NCBI GenBank assembly: GCA_900074885.1
Contig: FJUW01000021.1
Coordinates: 434,001-498,000, forward strand
Length of the DNA: 64,000 nucleotides
Source of the DNA: Rhynchosporium graminicola
Taxonomy: Eukaryota; Ascomycota; Leotiomycetes; Helotiales; Ploettnerulaceae
Direction of reading: 5' to 3'
Below the pieces are notes generated by a model, which was not told where the DNA came from, made no database searches, and saw only the letters and a list, made by a program, of their open reading frames with translations. Shown here piece after piece: positions 12,409-23,613 of this stretch (the stretch's first letter is position 1; each line of letters starts with the position of its first letter). Made by a program: the position numbers and the translations under genes.

Positions 12409-15400
12409 AGTACCCCGAAACGGTAATAGCTATAAAATCCTTCTTAGGATTCTATAGGTTCTACTATTAATTTATTCGGAATTTCGGCCTTATTACTAAA
12501 TCTCTCTTAGTGCTTACTTAGCTTATAATACTATAGAATTTCACTAACGATTATAAGAAGTCCTTCGACGATTTATATTAATAACTACTATTAGTATAGA
12601 AACTATACTATTTCGACCCTGAATTATAAACTAAACTAGAAACTAATACCTCTAATAGTATAATAGCTAGAGTTATCTCTTAATTATATAAAGATAACTA
12701 GTAGTATCTAATTAGATTCTACTCTTATATTCTTAATAAATATAAACTAAACTAAGAGATCTATAATAAGGAGCTATATACTATTATTAAGTCTTTCCGG
12801 AAATAGAGACCGGAACTTATATCTCTACGATATTATACTAGCGTATATATAGACTATTAATCTTTAGAATACTTTATAACTACTAAGGTCTTAACTAGTA
12901 AGTAAGTTAGATAAATAGAATTCCTTTCTGAATTCAACTTTCAAATTATATATACGCTTAGTAAAGATAACGCTAAAGCTAATATCCTTAGCTATAGGGA
13001 ATAAGATCTAAGGATATAGGAATAATAGAAATAAGATAATAGATCTCGGGTTTTATTACCTCTAGACTACTTAGACCTTAGGATTAACGCGGAATTAGCT
13101 AAGTATTATATCGATTAAATTAGTTATATATACTTAATATCGCTAAGGACTAATACGCTACCGGAACTCGTATATAACTCTTTTGATTTAATCGAGAAAC
13201 TATACTAATTTAACTAAGAATTATTCTCTAAGGAACGAAATACCTTAGGAGATAGCTATACTATTAATAATAGTTTACTACTTTATAATAATTATCTATA
13301 TATATAACGCTATACTCTACTATATACTCGTTTAATTAGCGAAATCTATAATTAAGTTTCCTCTACTTATCTAAATACTTATAAGACCGCCGAAATAATT
13401 TCTACTTATTATTACTAGAAAGGACTTATATTAGATATAAAATAGTATACTTATAATTACCGCCCCTACTAGTACTCTTATCCGAAATAGACGAAATAGT
13501 AAGGATTCCTCTACTTATTACTAGTACTTAGCTATCTTATATAGTACTTAGCTATAGATTTTAAGGACTTCCTGCTTAATAACTAAGGATTTAATAAGAT
13601 ATTAGTATTTATTAACCGCTTAGGGAAAGACTCTGTATTAATACTATACTATTATAATATCGATACCCGCGGGATAGCGACGTTATTTATCTAATAAATA
13701 TATTATTTCGGATATACCTTTAAGTTAATTATATCCGACTAAGGAGCTTAGTTAGTCTTATTCTTCTAGTAAGAGTTTTACTATATAATTAGAGTTAAGG
13801 TTAAGCTCTTTACTTCTTTCTACTAGTAAACTAATAGATAAATAGAGATTATAAATTAATATATTAACTAATACTTTAGACCTTTTATTAATTACTACTA
13901 GAGTAACTAAAGCGAACTACTATTAATAATAGACCGCGCTTAAGTAATCTTACCTTACGATTCTATCGGTATAGCGCTATATACCTTTAAATATAGTATA
14001 CTACTACGGAATAGCTAGGACTAGAAGTAACTTACCGGCTTAATACTATAAGAGAAGCTTAATTATACTAATACTAAATCCCTAGCTAAACGTACTAAAT
14101 CCGCTATTAAGGTTATAAAAGCTAATATACTAGCTACTTAGTATAAGATAAGCGCTATAACTGACCCGAAATAGTATAATATCGACTAAGAAGTTAAAGA
14201 TAAGGTATTTCTCTTTATAAGGAACTTTAAGAATTACTAGCTAAGTAAGAAGCTATCTAGTCTCTAGGTAGGACTATACTAGGTCTTAGCTAAGATCAGA
14301 TACTCTTATAAGCTAGATTTACTCCCTGGATCTTCTATTTATAATATATTCGCTTCCGAATTACTCTTTAAGGACCTAAATAACCTATTACTAAGCTAAG
14401 AGTTATAAAACTTACCCCTAGAGGTTATCGCTACTTAAGAAGAGTAAGAGTTATAAGATATACTTACTATATAGCTCCTAAGAGGTAATCTGAAGTATTA
14501 AGTTAGCTAGTTAGGCTACGACCCGGACTTAACTTAGTATAACGCTTCCGACTTAATAAGTACTCCGTATAAGCTTAGAGACTTCTATACTATTAACTTA
14601 AGTAAACCTAGACCTCTATATAAACTAGATTAGTAGATTAAGGCTTAAGAAGACGGAATAGATAACTATAATTACTTAGAGGATAATAAGCTATTATAGT
14701 TACTAGTATTAGAATTTATTACTAAGGATAATCCCCCGATTATACTTTATAATAACGCTATATCTAAAACTCTACTTCTTTAACTACTTCTACTTTACTA
14801 GCTTTCTCTCCTAAGTTCTCTAGAGCTCTTAGTAATTCTAGAATATCTAGAACCGGAACTACTATATCTAACTCCTTATTTAAATCTATTAACGTAGCTC
14901 TAGTAGTAGACCGAGTATAATAGCTAATCCTATGAGGTTTCTTCTTTAGAGAAAGTCCGAGAGTATCTAGATCTAACGCTATCTCTGAACTAGAAAGTAA
15001 ATTCCTCTTTCCCTTAGTATTAGATATTATAGCTTTAAATATAGCTTTCTTCGTAAATTCCTATATAATACTATTTAACTCTTTCGTTTACTTTAATATT
15101 ATTTATACTATTAACTTAGATTTCGCCGAATCTATTATTAAAAGATCTAGATCTTATATTACGTTAGTATTATACTAGTATCTAAGGATTTAAGATCTTA
15201 ACTTATTACTTTAATAAACTCTAACTCCTTAAATACTTTCTCTATAGAACGCCTTAAAGCTTAAGTCTCTACTAATTATATAGTAGTAATCTCTAATATA
15301 ATAGTAGGAGTAGTAGATTTCGTAAGATAATAGATCTGATTAATCGCCTTATAAGTAGCTATAATACCGCCCTAATTCAGCTTCATATCCTTAGCTTTAC

Positions 15401-16219
15401 TACTAGGAAGTAACTTAGATAAAATAGTATACTCTATATTAATATAGTTAAGTAACTATAACGCGTTAGTATATATATTTACGTTCAGGTTCAAGTAACC
15501 TATAAGCTCGTAACTACTCTTTAACGCTAAATAATACTTATAAAGCTTAGAGTTAAGCTTATTAAATAAGTATAAGAGTTCTAAGATAAGAGTATTATTA
15601 TACTTTATCTTAAGGAAAGCGCGAATATACTATAAGTAATATATATAATACGCTACCGAAAGAGTAACGGCAGGAACTAGTAAAGGTACTATAGGAGTTA
15701 GCGTTATAAATCCGTGAAACTCCTATACTGCACTTAAGGACTATCCCTAAAACTAAGATAGGAAACTTACTTATATTAAGAGAAGAGTTAATTAAGTCGA
15801 TTAATATATAAGATTATAATAGATTACTATAGTAGTTAGTAAAAATACTTACTATAGAAGCTATATAATAGTCTAAGGAGAATAAACTTATAAGTTAAAG
15901 TAGTTATCGTAGTTAAAAAGGAAAGGCTCTAATATTAATAAACCCTTTCCTTTATATACCTTACGCCTTACTTAAACTCGACTCCTACTGCAAATAGATA
16001 AAGTAAATACTACTTACCGCCCGATTTAGAAGCTATAACTAATATAGTACTATTATAGTAATATAACTAGTTAGAACCTAATAAAGAATTTACTACTACT
16101 AAAGAGCGGCTAGCGCTTATTACGCGAATATCGACGAAAATAGTTATAATAAAGACTAATTCTAGTATAAACTATAACCTTCCGAGCTTAGGGTTAAGCT
16201 CTTCTTAAGGAGGGGGTAA
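12409..16219 (+). mobile_element. Retrotransposon A, right internal fragment
   Basis: Continuation of element A after the nested insertion: RT end, RNaseH, integrase and 3' internal region, all RIP-degraded. It aligns with 8331-12140 of element B with a net difference of only 1 bp. A purine run (about 16207-16216) lies just before the LTR, as expected for a polypurine tract. Confidence 0.85.
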
Positions 16220-16487
16220 TATGATAATAGCTCACCTGAATATCATATAAGAAGAAGGATAGATAATAGGGCCTAAGTTCATAGGTATCCCGGCAGAACT
16301 AGTATCCGACCCGGTATAGTATCGGACTAGTACTAGTATATATATATAAGGTGCCTTATACTCTATCTCTCTTCTTCTTCTTTCCTTATCTTTTTGTTTC
16401 CTTTATAGTAGATTATATAAGATCGCTCTTAGCCTCCCTACTCGTTTATTCTTGCTTATATACCGCCTTGAGTCTTATGTCGTTACA
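16220..16487 (+). repeat. 3' LTR of element A
   Basis: Third 268 bp LTR copy and the least mutated: it keeps TCACCTGAATATCA near the left end and ends GTCGTTACA. The 5' partner lies outside the window to the left. The sequence after 16487 belongs to a different repeat. Confidence 0.85.
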
Positions 16488-17115
16488 GCGCCTCGTATAC
16501 TAGATTTATCTATATTTAGAACCTTCTTTCTATTATTAATTTATAGCCTTTCTATCTCTCTCTCTAAGTTCTGGAACTATTAGATTACTACTTCTTCTAT
16601 ATATAGCTCTAATCGTATAGCTTCTATAGGTTTCGTCTTAATCAAATAGAGCTCTAGATAGTCCTTTAACTATTTACGGAACTAGGTATTAGAAGGAGGT
16701 AGCTTTAGAGGAGTTTAGGCCTATAGAATTAATTTAATTATTAGCAGAATATTATTATAATAATAGGGAGATCTTACTATAAGTAGATAAGTGATTACTA
16801 ATTTAACTATCAGATAAGTAGCTCCTATATCTAACTCCTAATAATTATAGTAATACTACCTAATAGCCTCCTCCTGCGAGAGAATAAGTAGCTTATTATA
16901 GCTACTACTCCCTGGAAATAACTCCTTCTTTAAGCTACCTTTCTTTACTCTTGAAATAGCTTTACGTAGAGAAGAGACTTTAATATCGAATTTACGCGCT
17001 ACTATAGAAGGACTATCTATAGAGTGCGCTATATATTATAGTTTAGTATCTCGGAAGGCCTTTTCATACTCTGACTTAGTAGTATGACTCTAGAAGTAAT
17101 ATCTACTACGGGGTA
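16488..17115 (-). mobile_element. RIP-degraded pogo/Fot1-like DNA transposon remnant
   Basis: On the minus strand, ignoring stops, a degenerate protein resembling the N-terminal half of Fot1/pogo transposases can be read: a first helix-turn-helix with SARKFDIKVSSLRKA, then LSQEEEAIR, then a CENP-B-like stretch with FRK-LKDYLEL--IKTKPIEAIRLEL and a following -FQNLE. These are the usual N-terminal landmarks of the family. The DDE catalytic part is missing because element A's LTR abuts at 16487, so A probably inserted into this copy. TpA-rich and CpA/TpG-poor like its neighbours. Confidence 0.5.
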
Positions 17116-18668
17116 CTAGTATTTTTAGTATTATTAATAATTATTAGATATTAGTAGTAATATTAAAAGTAGTTAATTTAGGTAGTAAAGCGCGATTTTA
17201 GGTATTAAAAAGCGAAGCGTTTACATGTGCGAGGCATTTGCATGTCCCGATAGTAAGCGAGTCCCGAGCGAAACTGTCGGGGAACCGGCTAGTAGTATCC
17301 AAGTCTCAGCCTGATTAATTGAGCAATCGCGTCAAGATCTGACAAATTGCTGACTTGTTCTGCCGAGAATCCGGGGAGCCGAGTTCGCACTTCCGTTATT
17401 GGTCCGAATTATGGTGTGGGGAAAAAGACCTTGTGAATGTTCCTGATAAGCGTTTGAGATTGGATTGTTGACATCGTAATAGAGTTTGGTGCTAGAGTTT
17501 TAGCGTCGTTCTTCGACCATTCGGGTCATCAATGCCAGGTTTGGGCTGATTACTGGGGTGGAGATAGAAGGAATATTAATTATCTCGAAGCATAAATATA
17601 CTATTTCTGAAAGTATAACTTGACTTACAAATTCGGATACCCCCTCAGCCCCTCGGGTAGATGATATACAATGCGTTTCGATTTGATTTCAACACATTAT
17701 TCGCACAGTGAAGACTTTCTGTAGAAGGAACATTTCATCCCTAAAATTGCTACTACCGGGTACATATATTGAGAGTTAACACGGTATGTGTCCATTAAGT
17801 TGCATACCGTCCAGGATGATCTAAGCGTAGTGACACGTTTATAAATAACATGCCTTGAAACTTATCTACTATAAGTCGACTCGCAAAGCTGCAGTATTTG
17901 GTACAGGTGGTAAATAATATGCAAAGCTGAGACTGTGAATTAATCCACGAGATTCTACTACAAGGAGTCTCCACGAGAGGAGCTACCCAATGAGAAAGCA
18001 ATACTGTATAGTATAATGGGGAAAATAGTCACAAAGCATCTAGAGCGCACTGCCAAGAACGATACATTATTTACCCCCTGTGCGAAGCATATTTAATATT
18101 TGACATTCAATTAGTGACTGATCAGTGAATATAGACAGACAATTTTCTAATTTTCCAATCTCGGTATTCCTACCCCGCGTTGAGAGGCGTATTTTGGTTT
18201 CATAAAGGATCTAATGGAAATTGGCTTCGAAGCAGACATTAAGGCCCTTCCCCATGGTGCAGGTAAGTCAAGTATTTAATTTACTTCATACAGACCCAGA
18301 TTACCGTTCATTTGCAGTCTACGCGTCATATTCCAACTCGGAGCTTGCATCCTGTAAGAGACTTGAGCTAGTAAGCCAATACGCGTTCTTGATTTTCCTC
18401 TGGCAGTAAAACATACTTTCATTGGGAATTTAGCACAGACGGAAAAGGTAAGATTACGCTATCAGACTCCGTACGCAATCCACTACCTTTGTTGTCGTTG
18501 GTGCGTCCGCGCTTCGATATTGGCTCACTTCATCTTATACATACTTCGCAAGAAAAGACTATCGAATCACGCAATGAAAGGAAAGGGGAGGTTATCTTAG
18601 ATAGTCGACTTATCCTCCCGTCCTTCCACAATGTGACACAGCAACGCGCTACACCCACACTCGTTAGG
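17116..18668. other. Transition from RIP block to genic DNA; no gene seen
   Basis: Composition changes from TpA-rich repeat to ordinary sequence around 17200. Short ORFs (for example 17795-18001 minus, 18221-18409 plus) start at non-ATG codons or have no recognisable content. The last part is presumably the promoter and 5' leader of the hydrolase gene at 18669. Confidence 0.6.
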
Positions 18669-20027
18669 ATGCATTTCTCTACACTCCTTTTGACCCTCGT
18701 TGGACTCACTGTCGCGTCGCCTAGCTCTCTATCCCCTCGAGGAGCACGAGTCGCGAGTGGCTACGTCCCAACCGGCAATGTCACACTCTTTACACCTCCA
18801 GCCAGCTGGGCCTCACATATCGCGCTATATGGTCGCACCGTGGTTCTGAACCAGCACTGCGAGACTAACAACGTCGTCCTAGCAACATGGTCACAGGTCG
18901 CTCCCAACAAGACATACGCGCCAATCTGGAAATCAAACGATCTCGGGAAAACATGGTCGGAGCTATCGAGGGTGTATTTCCATCTAGCAGATTATGACCT
19001 TATAGCGCACCTGGCTTTATTTGAGACGGCGGAGGACTACGGGAAGTTCCCTGCTGGCACGGTGTTGCTGGCGGGTTCTGCGTGGAAGTCCAATCAGCCA
19101 GTGGTGATTGAGTTGCATGCTAGCCGTGACAAAGGGTTTGTCTGAAATTCCCTCACCTTCACTTCAACACTTGTTCATCGGCCCGGAAGATGGCTCTCCT
19201 TCGGGCTTTCCTACGGTTGTGTTTCTCGGTTGCGCTAAGTAAGGTATCGTGTCACCAGAAAAACATGGGAATACGTATCAACCCCAGCCGTCGGCTCCAT
19301 CATACACAGAGATGCCGCATTGGAACCACTCCTGTATGCACACGATGGAAAACTCGGCCTTTTTTACTCTGATTCACGATATCCTGAGGTATCTTCCCAA
19401 ACGCTCTCTCACCAGACCTCTACAGACCTCGTGAATTGGAGTTCAGTCGTCATCGATGCCATCAACCCCAACAACGGGACACGACCCGGCATGGTCACCA
19501 TCGCCCAGATGGGCAATGGCAAGTTTATTTTTGCCTACGAGCTCTGGGCTGCACCTGCCTTTCCGACAGTGAATGTGCCGGTACACTACCGGGTCGGTGA
19601 CTCGCCGTTTGAAATGAACCGCGAGAAAGAAACGCCCGTGGTGGCGGGCAGCGGCGCGGACAGGCAGGTGGGCAACGCAGGACCGCAAATTGTCTGGACT
19701 CCAGCTGGCGGGGTGAACGGGACGATTGTAATGAGCGAAAGCGGAAACGGTGGTCTCCTCTTCATCAACAACGCGTACGGCCATCCGGATGCGTGGAAGA
19801 CGATTGAAAGTGGACTTCCTCACGGATACACCAGGACTCTGCAGATCCTCCCCGGAACCGAGGGGAAGGTGGTGCTGGGCTTCACGGGAGGTTCTTTCCC
19901 TGTTGACTCCCCAGGCCAATCGATCAGGTCCGGTACCTTCGTCCTTCCTGGACCAGGATCGAAGAAAGACGGGCCAGGTTATTCGAACTGTCTCCCCCAG
20001 AAGTCGTCCAAGAAGCATTCGCAGTAA
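18669..20027 (+). CDS. Secreted BNR/Asp-box hydrolase (GH93 exo-arabinanase/sialidase-like)
   Basis: Exons 18669-19135 and 19259-20027 (411 aa), intron 19136-19258. The ATG at 18669 starts a good signal peptide (MHFSTLLLTLVGLTVAS), so I prefer it to upstream non-ATG extensions. Two Asp-boxes are visible: SNDLGKTW near residue 89 and SRDKGKTW near 152. The second is split by the intron and exists only after splicing, which strongly supports the junction. The downstream part (LEPLLYAHDGKLGLFYSDSR, NGTRPGMVTIAQMGNGKF, FAYE) matches the fungal BNR-repeat beta-propeller family near GH93, secreted enzymes acting on plant-wall arabinan; the exact substrate cannot be told from sequence. The C-terminus is Lys/Ser-rich and may contain an unmodelled intron. 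It is the first intact gene beside the RIP block. Confidence 0.8.
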
Positions 20028-21617
20028 CTTGCTGCAAATGGACGACACTGGTTTCTCAACCTGCGCATATGGAGCTATCATCATCATCATCATTATGAAC
20101 AAGATCCGGGTGTGAGATTCCATGACGGAAAGACCAGAGGGGCTAGTTGACGTGGTTTAGGTGGTCCAGGTTGCCTCTCGACTTTGTATATTACTTTCAC
20201 TGCTGAATAATAAATACATTACTTTCTATCATGAAATGACACACCCGCGTAGGGAGGTGGTTCCAAAAGCTTTATTCCATGCTGTGACTGCAAAGAACCT
20301 AAGCAGTCAAACCAAGGGAACAGTCGAACGTTAGAGCCCTCGCAAGTATCTCAGTCATAGGAGCAATTCTCCTTCAGCTTTCAAAGTCTGCGGCCACATT
20401 GACTATACAGGGTCCAAGTGTAGAGAAAGACAAGTACCCCCCACCCACAAAAAGACTCCCCGTCTCCATTTTCCAGGTGTTCGAGAACTTCGGAACTTCC
20501 TGCTATACCCACACACATGTTGGAAGCTGCAATGCCCTTGAAGCCACGCCTCCTCTCTGCACATCCAAGTATCTGACTACTGTATGGGGGCCGCGGCCGC
20601 GGCGGAAAACAATCGTCAACCTCTAAGAACTCCCCCAACACCTTCCGTCGCCGATCTCCCAACACCAAGCCATCGCTCTGCAAGATAAGATCATATCATG
20701 TGATCCGAGGAACGACCTCGATGATAATCAAGAGATTACCCTGGCGCTTGTAAGAAGACTTGACGGCCTGTGCACCGGTGGTCGGGATGAGTCTGCGGTT
20801 GGACGCGATAATACTTCAGGAAAGATTGGAGTTCTTGAGAATAGCTAGCTAGGTTTGTGATGGATAGTCACTATTAGAGTTGATGATCAGATAGATGAAG
20901 TTTTGATGCTGTGAGATAAACATGCGAGCGTTGTTTACAGGCATGCCTTTTAAGATCACTATGAGATAGTAATGTAGCGTGCATATATCTGCGTGTGTGT
21001 GTGACCGACAGGTGACTTTTAAGCTGTTTCAATATATGACCGAGATACTTTGCTCAATCTCGTCTATGTACACTGGAGGTCAGGCGACTTCGAATAATCA
21101 AGTACGAGGAATTCGTCGCTCGGTCTGTTCTTCCTTAGCATGACCTGACAAACGGCCAATGGGCAACGCCATCCCTCAGAAGTTATTCATGTGATGAATC
21201 ACGAACGGACGGTGACTACGTTCTTTGCTTTTGCTTTTGCGACATGGCTTTCTTCGTCACGAACTCGGTGGAGAGCTACAGTACCCGAAAATAGAATGTT
21301 GTCGTGAATCTATCTCACTGTCGAGTAAGTAACTGTGTATATAGCCAAACCTGATTTCTACACCTTCCTTTCCTCTTCCTTCTTTCCTAGAATAAAAACA
21401 ACATCATCTTGCCGAGTTATCTTCCATAGCACTCTCCAAACCCCAAAGGCGCATATTCCGAACTTGAGAATTCTCTCAATATACTCGCCATAACCGCCTA
21501 TCCACACAATCAAACCTCCAAGCTCCAGAATCCACAACCCTCGTCTTCACCGCAAGCCTGTCCACCCGTCCAAGGAAAAACAAACCTCCATCCCCTTTCT
21601 CCCCTTCCTTGAATAAC
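20028..21617. other. Intergenic; poly(A)-like signal and CT-rich promoter tract
   Basis: An AATAAA-type signal lies near 20205, about 180 bp after the hydrolase stop. A CT-rich tract (about 21359-21392), typical of fungal core promoters, lies upstream of the small ORF at 21618, with a TATA-like stretch near 21336. ORFs at 20381-20683 (minus) and 20399-20626 (plus) show no domain. Confidence 0.5.
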
Positions 21618-21824
21618 ATGGACAATCTCAAAAATGCCGCGGGAGCTGATCTCCAAGCCCAAATCCAGATCTCAAACCTGCAAGAACAGGTTGTGAAACT
21701 AGAAAAGGCAGTTACTGAAGCCTTAAGTGGTATCCTCGTCAATACGCTCAAGGCAGATGCGGAGCGAAGGAATTTGAAGACAAGGATGGATGCAGTTGAG
21801 GCGATTCTGAGGGAAATATACTGA
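21618..21824 (+). CDS. Small coiled-coil protein, hypothetical
   Basis: 68 aa ORF from the ATG at 21618 (the frame extends 9 bp upstream only through a TTG). The protein is hydrophilic with heptad-like spacing of Leu/Ile/Val (ISNLQEQVVKLEKAVTEAL) and a second amphipathic segment ending in ILREIY, consistent with one or two short coiled-coil helices. No signal peptide or membrane segment. A CT-rich promoter-like tract lies 230 bp upstream. I do not recognise the family. A shared ORF of this size in a related fungus would settle whether it is real. Confidence 0.45.
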   Translation: MDNLKNAAGADLQAQIQISNLQEQVVKLEKAVTEALSGILVNTLKADAERRNLKTRMDAVEAILREIY

Positions 21825-22260
21825 ACGTGAGGACGAGCGCGGGGGGAAGTCTTACACGTCTCGAGAAAGGTGGATAGGAGCGTGATGAGAAGGGGATGGG
21901 GAATTGAAGGGTGGTGAGTGATAGATCGCTTTTTCGTACATGGGAATACGGAAGTCCTGGAGCGAGTGGTGTAGACTGTAATCATATGGCTGTGGAGAAC
22001 TCGGAATGAAAGACTGCATGGCTTAGGTACGTGTTAACGGCATTATGGTGCCTGGAAAGTAGTGAAGTGCATGAGCTCGCTTGGCATGATTAGCAAAACG
22101 AGACCTTGAAACATAAATATATACAGCAAAATACTCAAGTTATCATTACTTGTCTACCGTGAAGCTGATAGTGCTGATTTATGCTCTCAGACATATCCAT
22201 GGCAATGTATCGTCTCCTTTATTTTTCCACCTGCAGCCTACTTTCAGACCGGCAGTTGAC

Positions 22261-23166
22261 CTACTCCTCGAGCTCCAACTCCCAATCCCGAAATTCAACG
22301 CACAAAGCACCATTCTTATCTCTCCCTTCAAGAATTGGAGTTGCGGCATAAAGACCAACCCATGCTTCGCGATCAGGTGATCCGCCATTGCCTTGAGGGC
22401 TGAGGATCCATCTGTGCGTGAAAGCGTCAGTAAAGATCTGTGATTCATCTCACGGGAATCCAATGATTCAGAAGAGGCTCGAAACTAGTGATTCGCGGGG
22501 GAAAAGTCATCCGAGCTCGAAATGATACAATGCTCACAATATGAAATTGACGTCCCGGCAAAGAAAAACACAGATGCATCAGGGAACAAAGGGGATCCAA
22601 AGTACATACGTGATCTCTCTAAGCGGTGTTCTTCCGCCATCCTCCCCAATGGCATAAACCCACAACGTCCCATTGTCCTTCTCCCGCTCCAACTCTATCG
22701 TAACGACCTTCCTCCCCTCCCCCTTTCCGTCCCTGATACCGGCATCCGCCAAACTCCAATCCGCCCACCTATCGCATCCAACTGTGCCGACCCAAGCTTT
22801 GTTCTCGACGAATTCAATACCCGTCTTCATCCATTTGCTCGTCTCTGCGATATCCTCTACACCACTGGTTCCATTTTCGGATGGCAAGACCAGAATTAAT
22901 CCGCCTTGATCGAACAGTGTCTGGTAGGTCGCTTCGAAAGTTACTCGAGCGCGCTTGAATTTCGAGAGTGGGATTGATTTGTAGATGATTGGAGCGTTGA
23001 ATGTAAAGATCGGGTCGGTGGGATTGGAGATGGGGTTTGTTGGTTTGCGCCAGATGTCGGTTGCGTACGAGGGGTCTGGGGATAGGGAGAAGCTGGTTGT
23101 TCTTGGGGAGGGGGTGGTGAGGTTGAGAGATGGGGGAAATGTCTGGAAGGGGATGAGGGAGGACAT
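22261..23166 (-). CDS. DUF1349 family protein (ConA-like fold, REE1-related)
   Basis: Exons 22610-23166 and 22261-22411 (235 aa), intron 22412-22609 (198 bp, GTATGT...CAG). The middle (SKWMKTGIEFVENKAW, then WADWS) and the spliced C-terminus (EAWVGLYAATP...CVEFRDWELELEE) match the DUF1349 family, a concanavalin-like fold that includes yeast Ree1, implicated in controlling enolase. The junction is supported because the W in REITW arises only on splicing and the family pattern continues beyond it. The intron is long for this window but the ORF stops inside it. Divergently oriented with the phosphotransferase at 23614, sharing about 450 bp of upstream DNA. Molecular function is not established. 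Confidence 0.8.
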
Positions 23167-23411
23167 GTTTCTGCTATGCGAATGTGAATGTGATAGTGGG
23201 GGTGGTGGTAGTGGTGAGAGTATAGTAACGAAAGAGAAGATGATGAGGAAATCTACTATGGAACTTACTCTGAGATATACATATAAGTACTGCTTGGGAC
23301 TCTCCGAAAGATACCTCGTACAGTACCTACCTGCCTTTAGCCAGCTCTCCCCCGCACTTACACTTACTGTACTTGCACCTGCAGCTGGCACCCCACCATC
23401 GTAATTCTTAC

Positions 23412-23528
23412 CTAAGCGGGTACACGAAAGCAGGAAGATCAAGACTTCTGGGTATATCTTCTCTTCTGTGAATGAAGCATCCTAGGCATCTAGGTAAACG
23501 GAATATTCGGATTGTGAACTACCTAGGC
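23412..23528. repeat. Left copy of diverged direct repeat flanking the phosphotransferase
   Basis: Shares blocks such as AAGATCAAGACTT, ATCTAGGTAAACGG and GAACTAC/AAACTAC in the same order with 25000-25136. The copies differ by several substitutions and small indels. It ends about 85 bp before the start codon at 23614. Confidence 0.6.
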
Positions 23529-23613
23529 GTAAGAAGTGAACTCTTGTGATGGGATATCTCTTTCGAGTTTCCCACTCTTCCCACTCCACACAGAATGTCA
23601 ATCCAGTCTTCGT

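Noticed and set aside
1..17200. CRISPR-like or tRNA features in the repeat block
   Set aside because: Repeats are LTRs and long element copies, not short spaced units; no tRNA-like cloverleaf was recognised by eye, though a covariance search was not possible.
19443..20123. 226-codon minus-strand ORF
   Set aside because: Antisense shadow of the second exon of the BNR hydrolase; no domain.
20381..20683. 100-codon minus-strand ORF with Arg/Pro-rich sequence
   Set aside because: No recognisable domain, no promoter-like context and an overlapping plus-strand ORF of equal quality.
22522..23404. Plus-strand ORFs of 125-139 codons
   Set aside because: Shadows of the DUF1349 gene, which has a clear family match and splice sites on the minus strand.
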